A DNA stretch of 64,000 bases, from positions 4,552,501 to 4,616,500 of the forward strand of contig NZ_JACHMG010000001.1 in assembly GCF_014204865.1 (NCBI RefSeq), given 5' to 3'. The stretch comes from Amycolatopsis jiangsuensis. Lineage in GTDB: Bacteria > Actinomycetota > Actinomycetes > Mycobacteriales > Pseudonocardiaceae. Positions 1 through 8,349 of this stretch are shown one piece after another (positions within the stretch are counted from its first letter, which is position 1; each line of letters opens with the position of its first letter). Under the pieces are notes generated by a model. That model had not been told where the DNA came from, did not search any database, and saw only the letters and a program-made list of their open reading frames with translations. The position numbers and the translations under genes are program-made.

Positions 1-8
1 CGCTGCTG

Positions 9-992
9 TCACCGGTCCTCCCCGTTCGCCGAAACGCCGGTGCGGGCCGCCCCGGTTTCGTCCGTCCCGTTGGCGAGGTCCAGCTGCCGCAGGATCACGC
101 CCTCTCGCAGTGCCCAGGGGCAGATCTCCAGCTCGGTGAGCGAGAGGGCCCGCATCGCGGCCTGCGCCACGAGTGCGCCGGCCACCAGCTGGTGCGATCG
201 GCTCGCGCTGACGCCTTCCAGCTGTGCCAGATCCGCCGCGGGCATCCGCGAGACGAAGGCGATGAGCTGGCGCAGTGCGGTATCGGTGAGCGTACGGCGC
301 ACCCGGGGCCCGGCCGCCGAGGGGGCCGCGCCGGTGAGCCGGGCCAGCGACCGGAACGTCTTCGAGGTGGCCACGACCCGGTCCGGCCGGCCCCAGCTCG
401 CGGTCTTCTTCGCGAGGACGGCGAGCTGGTCCTCCAGCCACGCCGAGGTCGCCACGACCTCCGAGCGGGTGGGGGGATCGTGCCGGAACCGCGTTCGCGT
501 GGTGCGGCCCGCTCCGAGCGGCAGCGATTCGGCGAGCTCGGGTTCCTCGTCGCGGCCCATCGCCACCTCGAGCGACCCGCCGCCGATGTCGAGCACCAGC
601 AGCTGCCCGGCCGACCAGCCGAACCAGCGGCGCACCGCGAGGAAGGTCAGCCGCGCCTCGTCGGCCCCGGTCAGCACCCGCAGGTGCACGCCCGTCTCGT
701 CGGCCACTCGGGCGAGCACTTTCGCGGAGTTCCCGGCCTCACGCACGGCCGAGGTCGCGAACGCGAGCACGTCCTCGCAGCCCATCCGCACCGCCGCCGC
801 CCGCGCCGAGTCGACCGCGCGGACCAGGCCGTCCGCACCGGTCCGGCTGAGGTCTCCCGACCGTGTGATCTGCTCGGCCAGCCGCAGCACGGTCTTCTCC
901 GAATGCATGGGCGTGGGGTGGGCACCACGATGGGCATCGACCACCAGCAAATGGACGGTGTTCGAGCCGACGTCGAGGACCCCTAGGCGCAC
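9..992 (-). CDS. Ppx/GppA family phosphatase (exopolyphosphatase-like)
   Basis: A 327-residue cytoplasmic protein of the Ppx/GppA family, which hydrolyses terminal phosphates of polyphosphate or pppGpp. The ASKHA-type phosphate loop GVLDVGSNTVHLLV lies near residues 4-17, the ATSAVREAGN segment carries the likely catalytic Glu, and the second phosphate loop LVLDIGGGSLEVAMG is near residue 135. The length equals the short actinobacterial PPX1 type; the C-terminal HD domain of E. coli Ppx is absent. The start is GTG, directly before the first motif. In mycobacteria the equivalent gene (Rv0496) also lies near senX3-regX3, which supports a phosphate-stress role. Polyphosphate versus pppGpp preference cannot be read from sequence. 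Confidence 0.9.
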   Translation of the reverse strand: MRLGVLDVGSNTVHLLVVDAHRGAHPTPMHSEKTVLRLAEQITRSGDLSRTGADGLVRAVDSARAAAVRMGCEDVLAFATSAVREAGNSAKVLARVADETGVHLRVLTGADEARLTFLAVRRWFGWSAGQLLVLDIGGGSLEVAMGRDEEPELAESLPLGAGRTTRTRFRHDPPTRSEVVATSAWLEDQLAVLAKKTASWGRPDRVVATSKTFRSLARLTGAAPSAAGPRVRRTLTDTALRQLIAFVSRMPAADLAQLEGVSASRSHQLVAGALVAQAAMRALSLTELEICPWALREGVILRQLDLANGTDETGAARTGVSANGEDR

Positions 993-1070
993 GAGGAACC
1001 AGCGTACCGGTCCCGCTGCCAGGTCTCGAAAGTGTAACCAACACCACTCGTGTCGGCAGCCGGCGACAGG

Positions 1071-2336
1071 TCAGCCGGACGTGCCGGCCGCAGCCTTCCC
1101 ACCGGCGGGTTCACGCCGGACGGTCACGTTCGCGATCCGGGTGGACACCCAGTGCAGCAGGGCTTCCAGTGGTCCGCGGCCCAGTAACGGCCGCCACAGT
1201 GCGCAGACGAGCACCGACACCGCGACGAACGTCAGCCACGGCAGCCAGGGGTGCGCCACGTGCCCGGCAGAGAGCGTTTTCATCACGTACTTCAGGGCGA
1301 TGGCCTGCCCGGTGTACACCGTCAGGGACAGTGCGCCGACCGCGGCGATCGGGGCGAGCAGCCGGCCGAGCGCGTCCGCGGCGAACAGGCAGAGCGCGAG
1401 CACGGCGAGCGCGATCCCGGTCGAACCGACGATTTCGAACGGGGTCCCCGAATGCGGGCTGTCGACGAGCAGGAATCCCGCGTTGTTCGCCGGCACGTAG
1501 CCCATCCCGCCCAGGTGCAGCAGCATGTCGAGCGGATCCTGACCGGCGCGCTGCGCGAGCGGGCGCATCGCGTCGACCACCGGCGCGAGCAGCCGGATGC
1601 CGCCGAAGGCGTGCAGCGCCAGCCACGAGCCGCCGATGCCGAGCGCAGCCAGTCCGAGGCCGGTGCCGAGCACCCGCAGGCGGACGGCCGCCGACCGCAG
1701 ATCGAGCCGTCCCACCGCCAGTCCGGCGAAGACGAACGGCATCCAGGTCACCACCGGGTAGACCCCGTCCAGCAGGAGGTTGCCGAATCCGGGGCCGAAC
1801 AGGGTGGTGAACGACGGCGTCTCCCCCAGCGTGTCCGGAGTCGGCAGCTGACGGCGGATCAGGAAGGACACCAGCGGCCCGGCCACCGCCCATCCCGCCG
1901 CGATCAGGGCCAGCGTTCGCGGCGAAAGCCGCAGGAACGGGAGCGCGATCAGGAAGTAGGCGCCGTAGAAGGCGAGGATGACGAAGATCGGCGCGCCCCA
2001 CTGGGTCAGCGCCAGTCCGAGCACGAAGAGCAGCACCGCGCGCACCGCGATCCGGACGCGGTCCCGGCGCAATGCCGCGCCCTGGTGCGGGGTCCGGCCG
2101 CCGGTCAGCAACGCCAGCGAAACGCCGGCCAGCAGCGCGAACAGGATCGAGGCGTGGCCGTCGCCGATCCGGCCGAGCACTTCGGCGGGCCCACCGGCGT
2201 GCACGGCCAGCACGGCGGGTCCGATGTGGGCGGCGAACATACCGAACACCGCCAGCGCACGGGCCACGTCGACACCCGCGATACGGGAGGTGCGCGCGGC
2301 GACCGGCTCGGCGGCGACGAGCTGGGCAGTTTCCAT
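1071..2336 (-). CDS. DUF418/DUF1624-type polytopic membrane protein
   Basis: A 421-residue integral membrane protein with about ten hydrophobic helices. The N-terminal part after residue 19 (RIAGVDVARALAVFGMFAAH) has the R-x-x-x-x-D-x-x-R-A start of the heparan-glucosaminide acetyltransferase-like (DUF1624) fold, and the C-terminal part resembles DUF418. Such proteins are thought to move acyl groups across the membrane or modify cell-surface molecules, but the substrate is unknown. The ATG start leaves a short cytoplasmic tail before helix 1. It stands alone between Ppx and regX3, on the same strand. Confidence 0.8.
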   Translation of the reverse strand: METAQLVAAEPVAARTSRIAGVDVARALAVFGMFAAHIGPAVLAVHAGGPAEVLGRIGDGHASILFALLAGVSLALLTGGRTPHQGAALRRDRVRIAVRAVLLFVLGLALTQWGAPIFVILAFYGAYFLIALPFLRLSPRTLALIAAGWAVAGPLVSFLIRRQLPTPDTLGETPSFTTLFGPGFGNLLLDGVYPVVTWMPFVFAGLAVGRLDLRSAAVRLRVLGTGLGLAALGIGGSWLALHAFGGIRLLAPVVDAMRPLAQRAGQDPLDMLLHLGGMGYVPANNAGFLLVDSPHSGTPFEIVGSTGIALAVLALCLFAADALGRLLAPIAAVGALSLTVYTGQAIALKYVMKTLSAGHVAHPWLPWLTFVAVSVLVCALWRPLLGRGPLEALLHWVSTRIANVTVRREPAGGKAAAGTSG

Positions 2337-2477
2337 ACCCGAAAGCTATGCGGATCCGGCTGCGCGCAAATCGCTCGCAAGGCTCCGGCCGGATAGGCAA
2401 TTCGTCTTACCGTCCGTTACCCGTCCGTCGCACCGCGCCCCGGGCCGCCGGATCCGCACGGCCCCGCCGAAGGCCGG

Positions 2478-3167
2478 TCAGGTCTCGAACTTGTACCCGA
2501 GCCCGCGCACCGTCACCAGGTGCCGCGGCGAACCCGGGTCCGGTTCGATCTTCGAGCGCAGCCGTTTGACGTGCACGTCCAGGGTCTTGGTGTCGCCGAC
2601 GTAGTCCGCGCCCCACACCCGGTCGATCAGCTGGCCGCGGGTGAGCACCCGGCCGACGTTGCGCAGCAGGTACTCCAGCAGGTCGAACTCCTTGAGCGGC
2701 AAGGAGACCTCGGCGCCGTCGACGGTCACCACGTGCCGTTCCACGTCCATCCGCACCGGGCCCGCGGACAGCACCAGCGGGGCCAGCTCACCGTCCGTGC
2801 CGGGTTCGCCGCCGCGGCGCAGCACCGCCCGTACCCTGGCGATCAGCTCGCGTGCCGAGTACGGCTTGGTCACGTAGTCGTCGGCACCCAGCTCCAGTCC
2901 CACGACCTTGTCGATCTCGCTGTCCCGCGCGGTCACCATGATCACCGGGACCGCGGACCGCTGGCGCAGCTGCTTGCACACGTCGGTGCCGCTCATCCCG
3001 GGCAGCATCAGGTCGAGCAGCACGATGTCCGCGCCGTTGCGGTCGAACTCCTCGAGCGCCTGCTGGCCGGTCCCGGCCACCGCCGCGGTGAAGCCCTCCT
3101 TGCGCAGCAGGAAGGCGAGCGGGTCGGCGAAGGACTCTTCGTCCTCGACTATGAGAACCCTCGTCAC
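2478..3167 (-). CDS. regX3: RegX3-type response regulator (OmpR/PhoB family)
   Basis: A 229-residue response regulator. The receiver domain (about 1-115) shows the acidic pair in LIVEDEES, the phospho-Asp in VLLDLMLPGMSG, the Thr in MVTARD and Lys in YVTKPY. A winged-helix DNA-binding domain fills the C-terminus, ending VTVRGLGYKFET. The GTG start at 3167 overlaps the senX3 stop by 4 bases (GTGA) and has a GGAGGAAAC ribosome site inside senX3, so the two are translationally coupled. A longer in-frame extension upstream is only senX3 in another frame. By family this is the phosphate-starvation regulator paired with SenX3; genomic targets are not visible here. Confidence 0.95.
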   Translation of the reverse strand: MTRVLIVEDEESFADPLAFLLRKEGFTAAVAGTGQQALEEFDRNGADIVLLDLMLPGMSGTDVCKQLRQRSAVPVIMVTARDSEIDKVVGLELGADDYVTKPYSARELIARVRAVLRRGGEPGTDGELAPLVLSAGPVRMDVERHVVTVDGAEVSLPLKEFDLLEYLLRNVGRVLTRGQLIDRVWGADYVGDTKTLDVHVKRLRSKIEPDPGSPRHLVTVRGLGYKFET

Positions 3168-4420
3168 AGGTTTCCTCCACGGTCTGGGCCGGAGATCTCC
3201 TGCCCGGTTGCCACGAGCCGGGGTGTCCGCTCGGGGGTCTTGTCCTGCGTCTGCGGCTTCGCCGCGGGCAGCGGTGCGCCACCGCGGCCGGACTCGCCGG
3301 GCTCCGGGCGCACGTGCGCCGGGATCCGCAGGGTGAACGTCGAACCGGTGCCCGGACGGCTCCACAGGCCGACCGAACCGCCGTGGTTGGCCGCGACGTG
3401 CTTCACGATCGCCAGGCCCAGCCCGGTTCCGCCGGTGGCCCGCGAACGCGCCTTGTCCGCGCGGTAGAACCGCTCGAACACGCGTTGCTGTTCGTCCTCG
3501 GCGATGCCGATGCCGCGGTCGGTCACCGCGATCTCGACCATTCCGTCGGCCAGCCGCCGCGAGATCGACACCGGGCTGCCGGCCGGCGAGTACGCCACGG
3601 CGTTCTCCAGCAGGTTCGACAGCGCGGTGACCAGCAGGGTCCGGTCGCCCTCGACGAGCAGTCCGCCGGGAGCGTCGGTGGTGATGGTGATCTCGGCGGA
3701 TTCGGCGGACAACGTGGCGCGGCCGAGTGCTTCCCGCACCACCGCGTCGACCTCGACCACGTTGAGATCGGGCAGCCGCTCCGCGCCCTGCAAGCGGGAC
3801 AACGCGATGAGTTCGGTGACGAGCGTGCCCAGCCGGGTGGACTCGCGCAGGATCTTGCCGCCGAACCGGCGGACCTCCTCGACGTCGTCGGCGGCGTCCA
3901 GCACGGCCTCGGTGAGCAGGGCGATCGCCCCGACCGGGGTCTTGAGCTCGTGGCTGACGTTCGCGACGAAATCGCGCCGCACCGCCTCCAGCCGGATGGC
4001 CTCGGAGTGGTCGACCGCCTCGACCACGGTGAACCCGTCGCCGAGCGGGCGGACCTCGCCGAGCACCGCCTCCGGCTGGCGGCGGCCGCGGTTCTCCAGC
4101 GGCGAGAGGTCGACCTCCACCGGCTCGTCGGTCTCCACGACCTGCTCGGCCGCCTTGCGGGCCCGCGGATCGGCCTGGCTGACGCGCACCAGTCCCAGTT
4201 CGGCGGCCCGCGGGTTGTGCAGCACCAGGTCGCCGAACCGGTTGAGCACCACGACAGCGTTGTTCGACGAACGGATCAGCCTCATCAGGAGTTCGGCGAC
4301 GGTGGGGCCGGCCGGCCGGGCCGCCGCGCGCCGGGCACGCGCCCGGGCCACCAGATAACCGGCGACCGCACCGACGACGAGTGCGCCGATGGCCGTCAGC
4401 AAGGCAACAGGCGTGGTCAC
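3164..4420 (-). CDS. senX3: SenX3-type sensor histidine kinase
   Basis: A 418-residue membrane histidine kinase. One hydrophobic N-terminal helix (about residues 4-24) is followed by a PAS-like region (about 40-145, containing NNAVVVLNRFGDLVLHN), the H-box FVANVSHELKTPVGA, then N, G1 (VTDRGIGI) and G2 (GGTGLGLAIVKH) boxes of the ATPase. The tail (about 375-418) is low complexity. Mycobacterial SenX3 has two N-terminal helices; only one is clear here. The start is GTG. It is transcribed ahead of regX3 and overlaps it, and family knowledge makes it the phosphate-responsive kinase and phosphatase of RegX3. Confidence 0.94.
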   Translation of the reverse strand: MTTPVALLTAIGALVVGAVAGYLVARARARRAAARPAGPTVAELLMRLIRSSNNAVVVLNRFGDLVLHNPRAAELGLVRVSQADPRARKAAEQVVETDEPVEVDLSPLENRGRRQPEAVLGEVRPLGDGFTVVEAVDHSEAIRLEAVRRDFVANVSHELKTPVGAIALLTEAVLDAADDVEEVRRFGGKILRESTRLGTLVTELIALSRLQGAERLPDLNVVEVDAVVREALGRATLSAESAEITITTDAPGGLLVEGDRTLLVTALSNLLENAVAYSPAGSPVSISRRLADGMVEIAVTDRGIGIAEDEQQRVFERFYRADKARSRATGGTGLGLAIVKHVAANHGGSVGLWSRPGTGSTFTLRIPAHVRPEPGESGRGGAPLPAAKPQTQDKTPERTPRLVATGQEISGPDRGGNL

Positions 4421-4556
4421 GTGGGGATCGTAAGCATCCCGGTCGCCGTTTGGCCTAGCGTCGGAAGCCTGGTCGTGAGGCGCGTGACATCTACGGAGGA
4501 CATATTCGCCCCCAGGTCAGCCCCCGTTCACCCGATCGAGACCTTCCGGGCGATCT

Positions 4557-5423
4557 TCACCTCCCGTCCAGCGTCGCCAGATCCTCGTCGCTGAGCCGCA
4601 GCGCGGCGGCCGCCACGTTCTGCTCGAGGTGCGCCGGGTCGCCGGTGCCCGGGATGGCGAGCACGTGCGGCCCCTGCGCGAGGGACCAGGCCAGCCGGAT
4701 CTGCGCGGACGTCGCGTCGTGGCGGCGGGCCACCTCGGCGACCCGCTCGTCCACCTGGCCGCTGGCGACCGCGAAGAACGGCACGAAGGCCACGCCCTGG
4801 GCTCCGCACGAGCGCACCAGTTCGTCGTCCTCGCGACGGGCGGCGAGGCCGTACTGGTTCTGCACGGCCACCACCGGCGCGATCGCTTGTGCCTCGGCCA
4901 GCTGCTCGGGGCCGATGTTGGAGATGCCCAGCTCGCGGATCAGACCGGCGGTGCGCAGTTCGGCGAGCGCGCCGAAGTGCTCGGCGATCGAGCCGGTAGC
5001 GCGTTCGAGGTCGTGGCCCATCCGCAGGTTGACCAGGTCCAGGTGCTCCCGTCCGAGCTGGCGCAGGTTTTCCTCGACCTGCCCCCGCAGCTCGTCGGGA
5101 CGGGCGAACAGGAATTCGCCGGACGGGGTCCGCCCTGGCCCGACCTTCGTCGCGATGACGAGGTCGTCGCCGTAGGGCGCGAGCGCGGTGTTGATCAGCT
5201 CGTTCGACGACCAGCGCGGGGTGAAGTAGAACGCCGCCGTGTCGATGTGGTTCACACCCAGCTCGACCGCCCGGCGCAGGACGGCGATCGCGCGCTCGCG
5301 TTCGCCGGGCAGCTGCCGGTCCAGCGGCACCAGGCGCATGGCTCCGAAGCCGAGCCGGTTGACGGTGAGCGAGCCGAGCTGCCAGGTACCGGCGGCGGCC
5401 GCGGGAAGTGTCGTTTCGGTCAT
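4557..5423 (-). CDS. Aldo/keto reductase
   Basis: A 288-residue NADPH-dependent TIM-barrel oxidoreductase. LGFGAMRL opens the barrel; the catalytic Asp and Tyr are in HIDTAAFYF and the Lys in VIATKVGPG. The usual active-site His lies in an N-L-R segment here (LDLVNLRMGHD), as in the YdbC-like branch, so the tetrad appears modified. The cofactor-binding end reads AIPGTGDPAHLEQN. The ATG at 5423 was chosen because residues before it have no family similarity. It is divergent from the LuxR-like gene at 5524, and the 100-bp gap probably holds both promoters. The neighbouring regulator may control it (inference); the substrate is unknown. Confidence 0.9.
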   Translation of the reverse strand: MTETTLPAAAAGTWQLGSLTVNRLGFGAMRLVPLDRQLPGERERAIAVLRRAVELGVNHIDTAAFYFTPRWSSNELINTALAPYGDDLVIATKVGPGRTPSGEFLFARPDELRGQVEENLRQLGREHLDLVNLRMGHDLERATGSIAEHFGALAELRTAGLIRELGISNIGPEQLAEAQAIAPVVAVQNQYGLAARREDDELVRSCGAQGVAFVPFFAVASGQVDERVAEVARRHDATSAQIRLAWSLAQGPHVLAIPGTGDPAHLEQNVAAAALRLSDEDLATLDGR

Positions 5424-5523
5424 GTCTCCAGCGTGTCCGGACGGGACGCGCCCGGCACCTTTTGGCAGGAAGCTGCCAACCCGGTGGTGGCAGGCTGCCA
5501 GGGGACGCTGGACACTGGAGGTC

Positions 5524-6153
5524 GTGACCCGAGTCGAAGACGTGGTCTCGGTGCGCGACGAACGCGAGCTGTTCGAACGCACCGCGCACCTGTTCACGCA
5601 CGCCGACGAGCTGATCTGCGCGGCGAACGACATGCGCACCTGGCGGGCCATGCGCGAGTCCCCGCACTGGCCGCCGGGTGAGCACACCGGCGTGCGGGGG
5701 CGCAAGATCTACCTGCCGCAGGTGCTGCTCGATCCGGCCAGCAGCGACCACCTACGCGAACTGCGGGAGAACCGGGTCGACATCCGGATCTGCGACCGCG
5801 AGATCAACGAGACGATCATCCTCGACGATCGGATCGCCATCCTGGCCGCCGGCCGCGGGTACACCGTGCTGCTGCGGCCGGAGCTCGTACAGGGCATCAA
5901 GTCGCTGGTGGAGGCGACCTGGCGGACGTCGACCGCGCTGGCCGCCTACGAGACCCGGTTCGCCGATCTGCGCCGGCACACCCCGCAGCTGCTCGACCTG
6001 CTCTCCTCCGGCTGCACGGACGAGGCGGCGGCCCGTGCGATGGGCGTCGGGCTCCGCACGTACCGCAGGCGCGTCGCGGAGCTGATGTCGGTCCTCGGCG
6101 CGACTTCCCGGTTCCAGGCCGGCACCCGCGCGAGGGAGGCGGGGCTGCTGTGA
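5524..6153 (+). CDS. LuxR/TrmB-like helix-turn-helix transcriptional regulator
   Basis: A 209-residue regulator. The C-terminal part (about 155-205) reads LLDLLSSGCTDEAAARAMGV then LRTYRRRVAELMSVLGATSR, a LuxR-type helix-turn-helix. The N-terminal two thirds resemble the sugar-binding-like module of TrmB regulators, with no phospho-acceptor Asp. The start is the GTG at 5524; the open frame extends further upstream but only through the promoter and the opposite gene. It overlaps the next gene by 4 bases (GTGA), so it is co-translated with the lipoprotein, and it diverges from the aldo/keto reductase. Effector unknown. Confidence 0.78.
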   Translation: MTRVEDVVSVRDERELFERTAHLFTHADELICAANDMRTWRAMRESPHWPPGEHTGVRGRKIYLPQVLLDPASSDHLRELRENRVDIRICDREINETIILDDRIAILAAGRGYTVLLRPELVQGIKSLVEATWRTSTALAAYETRFADLRRHTPQLLDLLSSGCTDEAAARAMGVGLRTYRRRVAELMSVLGATSRFQAGTRAREAGLL

Positions 6154-7061
6154 GGCGTGCGGTGGCCGCCGCGGCCGCCGTCCTGGTGACGGCCGGCTGC
6201 GGCAGCGGGGACATCGGCGAGCAGAACGCCGCGCCCAAGGCGACGAACCTGGCTTTCGTGGACGCCGGTGCGACCACCACCGCGGTGAACGGCGTCAAAC
6301 AGGCGGTGGAGAAGGCGTTCAGCTACGACTCGGCGAAGCCGGACGAGGTCGCCAAGACGGAGCAGGAGTACCTCACCGGCGGTGCCCGCAGCCAGTTCGA
6401 CGAGACCTTCGCGCAGGTGCGCAGCAGCCCGGTGACCACGAAGACACAGGTGCTGGACACCGGGCTGGCCGAGCTGCATCCGGGACAGGCAAAGGTGCTC
6501 GCCGTCGTGGCCCAGAACAGCACCACGCCGGACGGGAAGCAGAACTCGGCAACCGCACTGATGCTGCTCACCGCGGTACCCGGGAAGGGCCACTGGGTGC
6601 TGGAGGACCTGGACTTGGACCCGCGCGGCCCGCTGGTGCAGCCGGAGGGTCCGGGCCTGGGCAAGGCCACCACGCGCGACCAGGTGGTCGCCGCGGCACA
6701 GCGGGACGCCCAAATCCTGCTGACCGTGGACGCGAAGAACGCCGACGCCGTGTACGACCGCTACGAGACGGTGGCCGCCGAGCCGCTGCTGACCCAGTTC
6801 CGCACGAGCCGCGACGAAACCCTGTCGCACATCCGCGCGAGCGGGTCGAAGACCACGGTCAATCCGCTGTCGGTGGCAGCCGCGACCGAGGTGAGCCCAG
6901 ACGGCACCAAGGCGAGCGCGCTGCTCGGCGCTCTGGTGTCCAGCGAAGGGTCGGGTTCGGGCGGCCAGGAACGTCGCCTGCCGGTGAAACTGGACCTGGT
7001 CCGCCAGGGCACGGACTGGAAGGTCTCCGCCATGCAGGTCGTCAACGCCGACCAGGGCTGA
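6150..7061 (+). CDS. Lipoprotein with two NTF2-like (Mce-associated-type) domains
   Basis: A 303-residue exported lipoprotein. The signal peptide ends in a lipobox (LVTAGCGSGD, Cys about residue 17). Two similar alpha+beta segments follow: about 35-155 (from VKQAVEKAF to WVLEDLDL) and about 172-300 (from QVVAAAQRDAQ to DWKVSAMQVV). Each has the helix, central strand and W-closing pattern of NTF2-like domains found in Mce-associated proteins, so the protein looks like an internal duplication. The GTG start overlaps the preceding regulator stop. A strong hairpin follows the stop. Function is unknown; cell-envelope location is inferred from the lipobox. Confidence 0.75.
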   Translation: MRRAVAAAAAVLVTAGCGSGDIGEQNAAPKATNLAFVDAGATTTAVNGVKQAVEKAFSYDSAKPDEVAKTEQEYLTGGARSQFDETFAQVRSSPVTTKTQVLDTGLAELHPGQAKVLAVVAQNSTTPDGKQNSATALMLLTAVPGKGHWVLEDLDLDPRGPLVQPEGPGLGKATTRDQVVAAAQRDAQILLTVDAKNADAVYDRYETVAAEPLLTQFRTSRDETLSHIRASGSKTTVNPLSVAAATEVSPDGTKASALLGALVSSEGSGSGGQERRLPVKLDLVRQGTDWKVSAMQVVNADQG

Positions 7062-7075
7062 TCGGCTCGAATGCC

Positions 7076-7122
7076 GTGCGGGTCTCCTGCAGGGAACTGG
7101 ATTCCCCGCAGGAGGCCCGCAC
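7076..7122. terminator. Bidirectional hairpin terminator between convergent genes
   Basis: A 19-bp inverted repeat (7076-7094 with 7104-7122) with two G-U-type mismatches and a 9-base loop, placed 14 bases after the lipoprotein stop and 19 bases from the end of gpmA. The position and symmetry suit termination of both transcripts. There is no strong T run. Confidence 0.75.
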
Positions 7123-7141
7123 GAACAACGGCAGGACGGGC

Positions 7142-7891
7142 TCAGCGGCCCTGGTTGGCGACGGCGGCGGCGGCTTCCTTCGCGGCCTCCGGGTCGAGGT
7201 ACTCCCCGCCCGCCTTGACCGGCTTGAGGTCCGCGGTCAGGTCGTAGCGCAGCGGAATGCCGGTCGGAATGTTGAGCCCGGCGATGTCCTCGTCGGAAAT
7301 CCCGTCCAGGTGCTTGACCAGCGCGCGCAGGGAGTTGCCGTGCGCGGCGATCAGCACCGTGTGCCCGGCCCGCAGATCCGGCACGATCGCCGACTCCCAG
7401 TACGGCAGCAGCCGCGCGACGACGTCCTTGAGGCATTCGGTGAGCGGCGCGTCGTCGCCGAGGTCGGCGTAGCGCGGGTCACCGGACTGGCTGTACTCGT
7501 CCTGCGGGTCGATCGCCGGCGGCGGGGTGTCGTACGACCGGCGCCAGAGCATGAACTGCTCCTCGCCGAACTCGTCCAGGGTCTGCTTCTTGTTCTTGCC
7601 CTGCAGCGCGCCGTAGTGCCGCTCGTTGAGCCGCCAGTCGCGCTTCACCGGGATCCAGTGCCGGTCGGCGGCGTCGAGGGCGAGGTTCGCCGTGCCGATC
7701 GCCCGCCGCAGCAGCGAGGTGTGCACGACGTCCGGCAGCAGCCCGGACTCGGCCAGCAACTGGCCACCCTGGCGGGCCTCCCGCTCCCCGGTGTCCGAAA
7801 GAGGCACGTCCACCCAGCCGGTGAACAGGTTTTCCGCGTTCCACGTGCTCTGCCCGTGCCGCAGCAGCACCAACGTCCCGAGTTCGGCCAT
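7142..7891 (-). CDS. gpmA: 2,3-bisphosphoglycerate-dependent phosphoglycerate mutase
   Basis: A 249-residue glycolytic enzyme interconverting 3- and 2-phosphoglycerate. The phospho-His motif [12 protein letters not shown] begins at residue 7; the catalytic Glu is in [10 protein letters not shown] and the second His in [11 protein letters not shown]. The length matches family dPGM. The ATG lies immediately before the first strand. In mycobacteria gpm1 directly precedes senX3; here three extra genes separate them. A palindrome overlaps the presumed promoter, see 7950-7983. Confidence 0.96.
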   Translation of the reverse strand: MAELGTLVLLRHGQSTWNAENLFTGWVDVPLSDTGEREARQGGQLLAESGLLPDVVHTSLLRRAIGTANLALDAADRHWIPVKRDWRLNERHYGALQGKNKKQTLDEFGEEQFMLWRRSYDTPPPAIDPQDEYSQSGDPRYADLGDDAPLTECLKDVVARLLPYWESAIVPDLRAGHTVLIAAHGNSLRALVKHLDGISDEDIAGLNIPTGIPLRYDLTADLKPVKAGGEYLDPEAAKEAAAAVANQGR

Positions 7892-8349
7892 GGCCCCAGC
7901 CTGCCAGAGCGGACCAGCGCGGCGACCGGTGAGTCCCGCGTTCCGCGACTATCTACCCAGAGTGTGTTACCAAGTAGTAACACCTTCACCCGAACAGAAG
8001 ACCGCCGGTCAACGGGGTAGTCGACGGGTGCAATGCGATGCGTACCGTTATCGCGATCATGAAAGTTCACACGAACGGAGTAACGAGTAGTCTTGTGATT
8101 ACAGGTGGACATCTGACAGGTTTGGCAGGTACCGCACAGCCGGATCCACGCACTCCCCGGCGTGCGGGCCGAGATCGCGGCTCGTCTCCCCCTGCCGAGC
8201 CGCGGCCCGCCGGCCCCGTTGGCATCCCCCTCGTCACCGGGTCCACTTCGGCGGGAACTTCAGCGGGGCGGCTCGAGATCGCGACTCCCCCCTCCCTCGA
8301 GCCGTCCCGCCTTTCCGTCAGTCCGCGAAGGTCGTGATGACGGCCCCGG
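7892..8349. other. Intergenic region gpmA / DUF4349 gene
   Basis: 458 bases without a convincing gene. The part near gpmA (7940-8110) is less GC-rich and holds the promoter and palindrome described separately. The part from 8110 to 8349 is GC-rich. A 99-codon frame on the plus strand (8038-8337) has no ribosome site and no family resemblance and is probably chance. Confidence 0.6.
7950..7983 (-). promoter_or_regulatory. Putative gpmA promoter with overlapping palindromic operator
   Basis: On the minus strand a TAGATA -10-like hexamer (7955-7950) lies about 60 bases before the gpmA ATG. Just upstream, where a -35 would sit, is a perfect 7+7 inverted repeat GTGTTAC-N6-GTAACAC (7964-7983), typical of a TetR-type repressor site. 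No regulator gene is adjacent, so the binding protein would act in trans. The promoter call is inference; the palindrome is directly visible. Confidence 0.5.

Noticed and set aside
4526..4532. PHO box (GTTCACC) near senX3
   Set aside because: Only one heptamer is present, without the second repeat at 11-bp spacing, and it lies by the end of the aldo/keto reductase gene.
8038..8337. 99-codon plus-strand frame upstream of the DUF4349 gene end
   Set aside because: No ribosome site, no conserved-looking segment, and it ends in GC-rich Pro/Arg/Ser strings.
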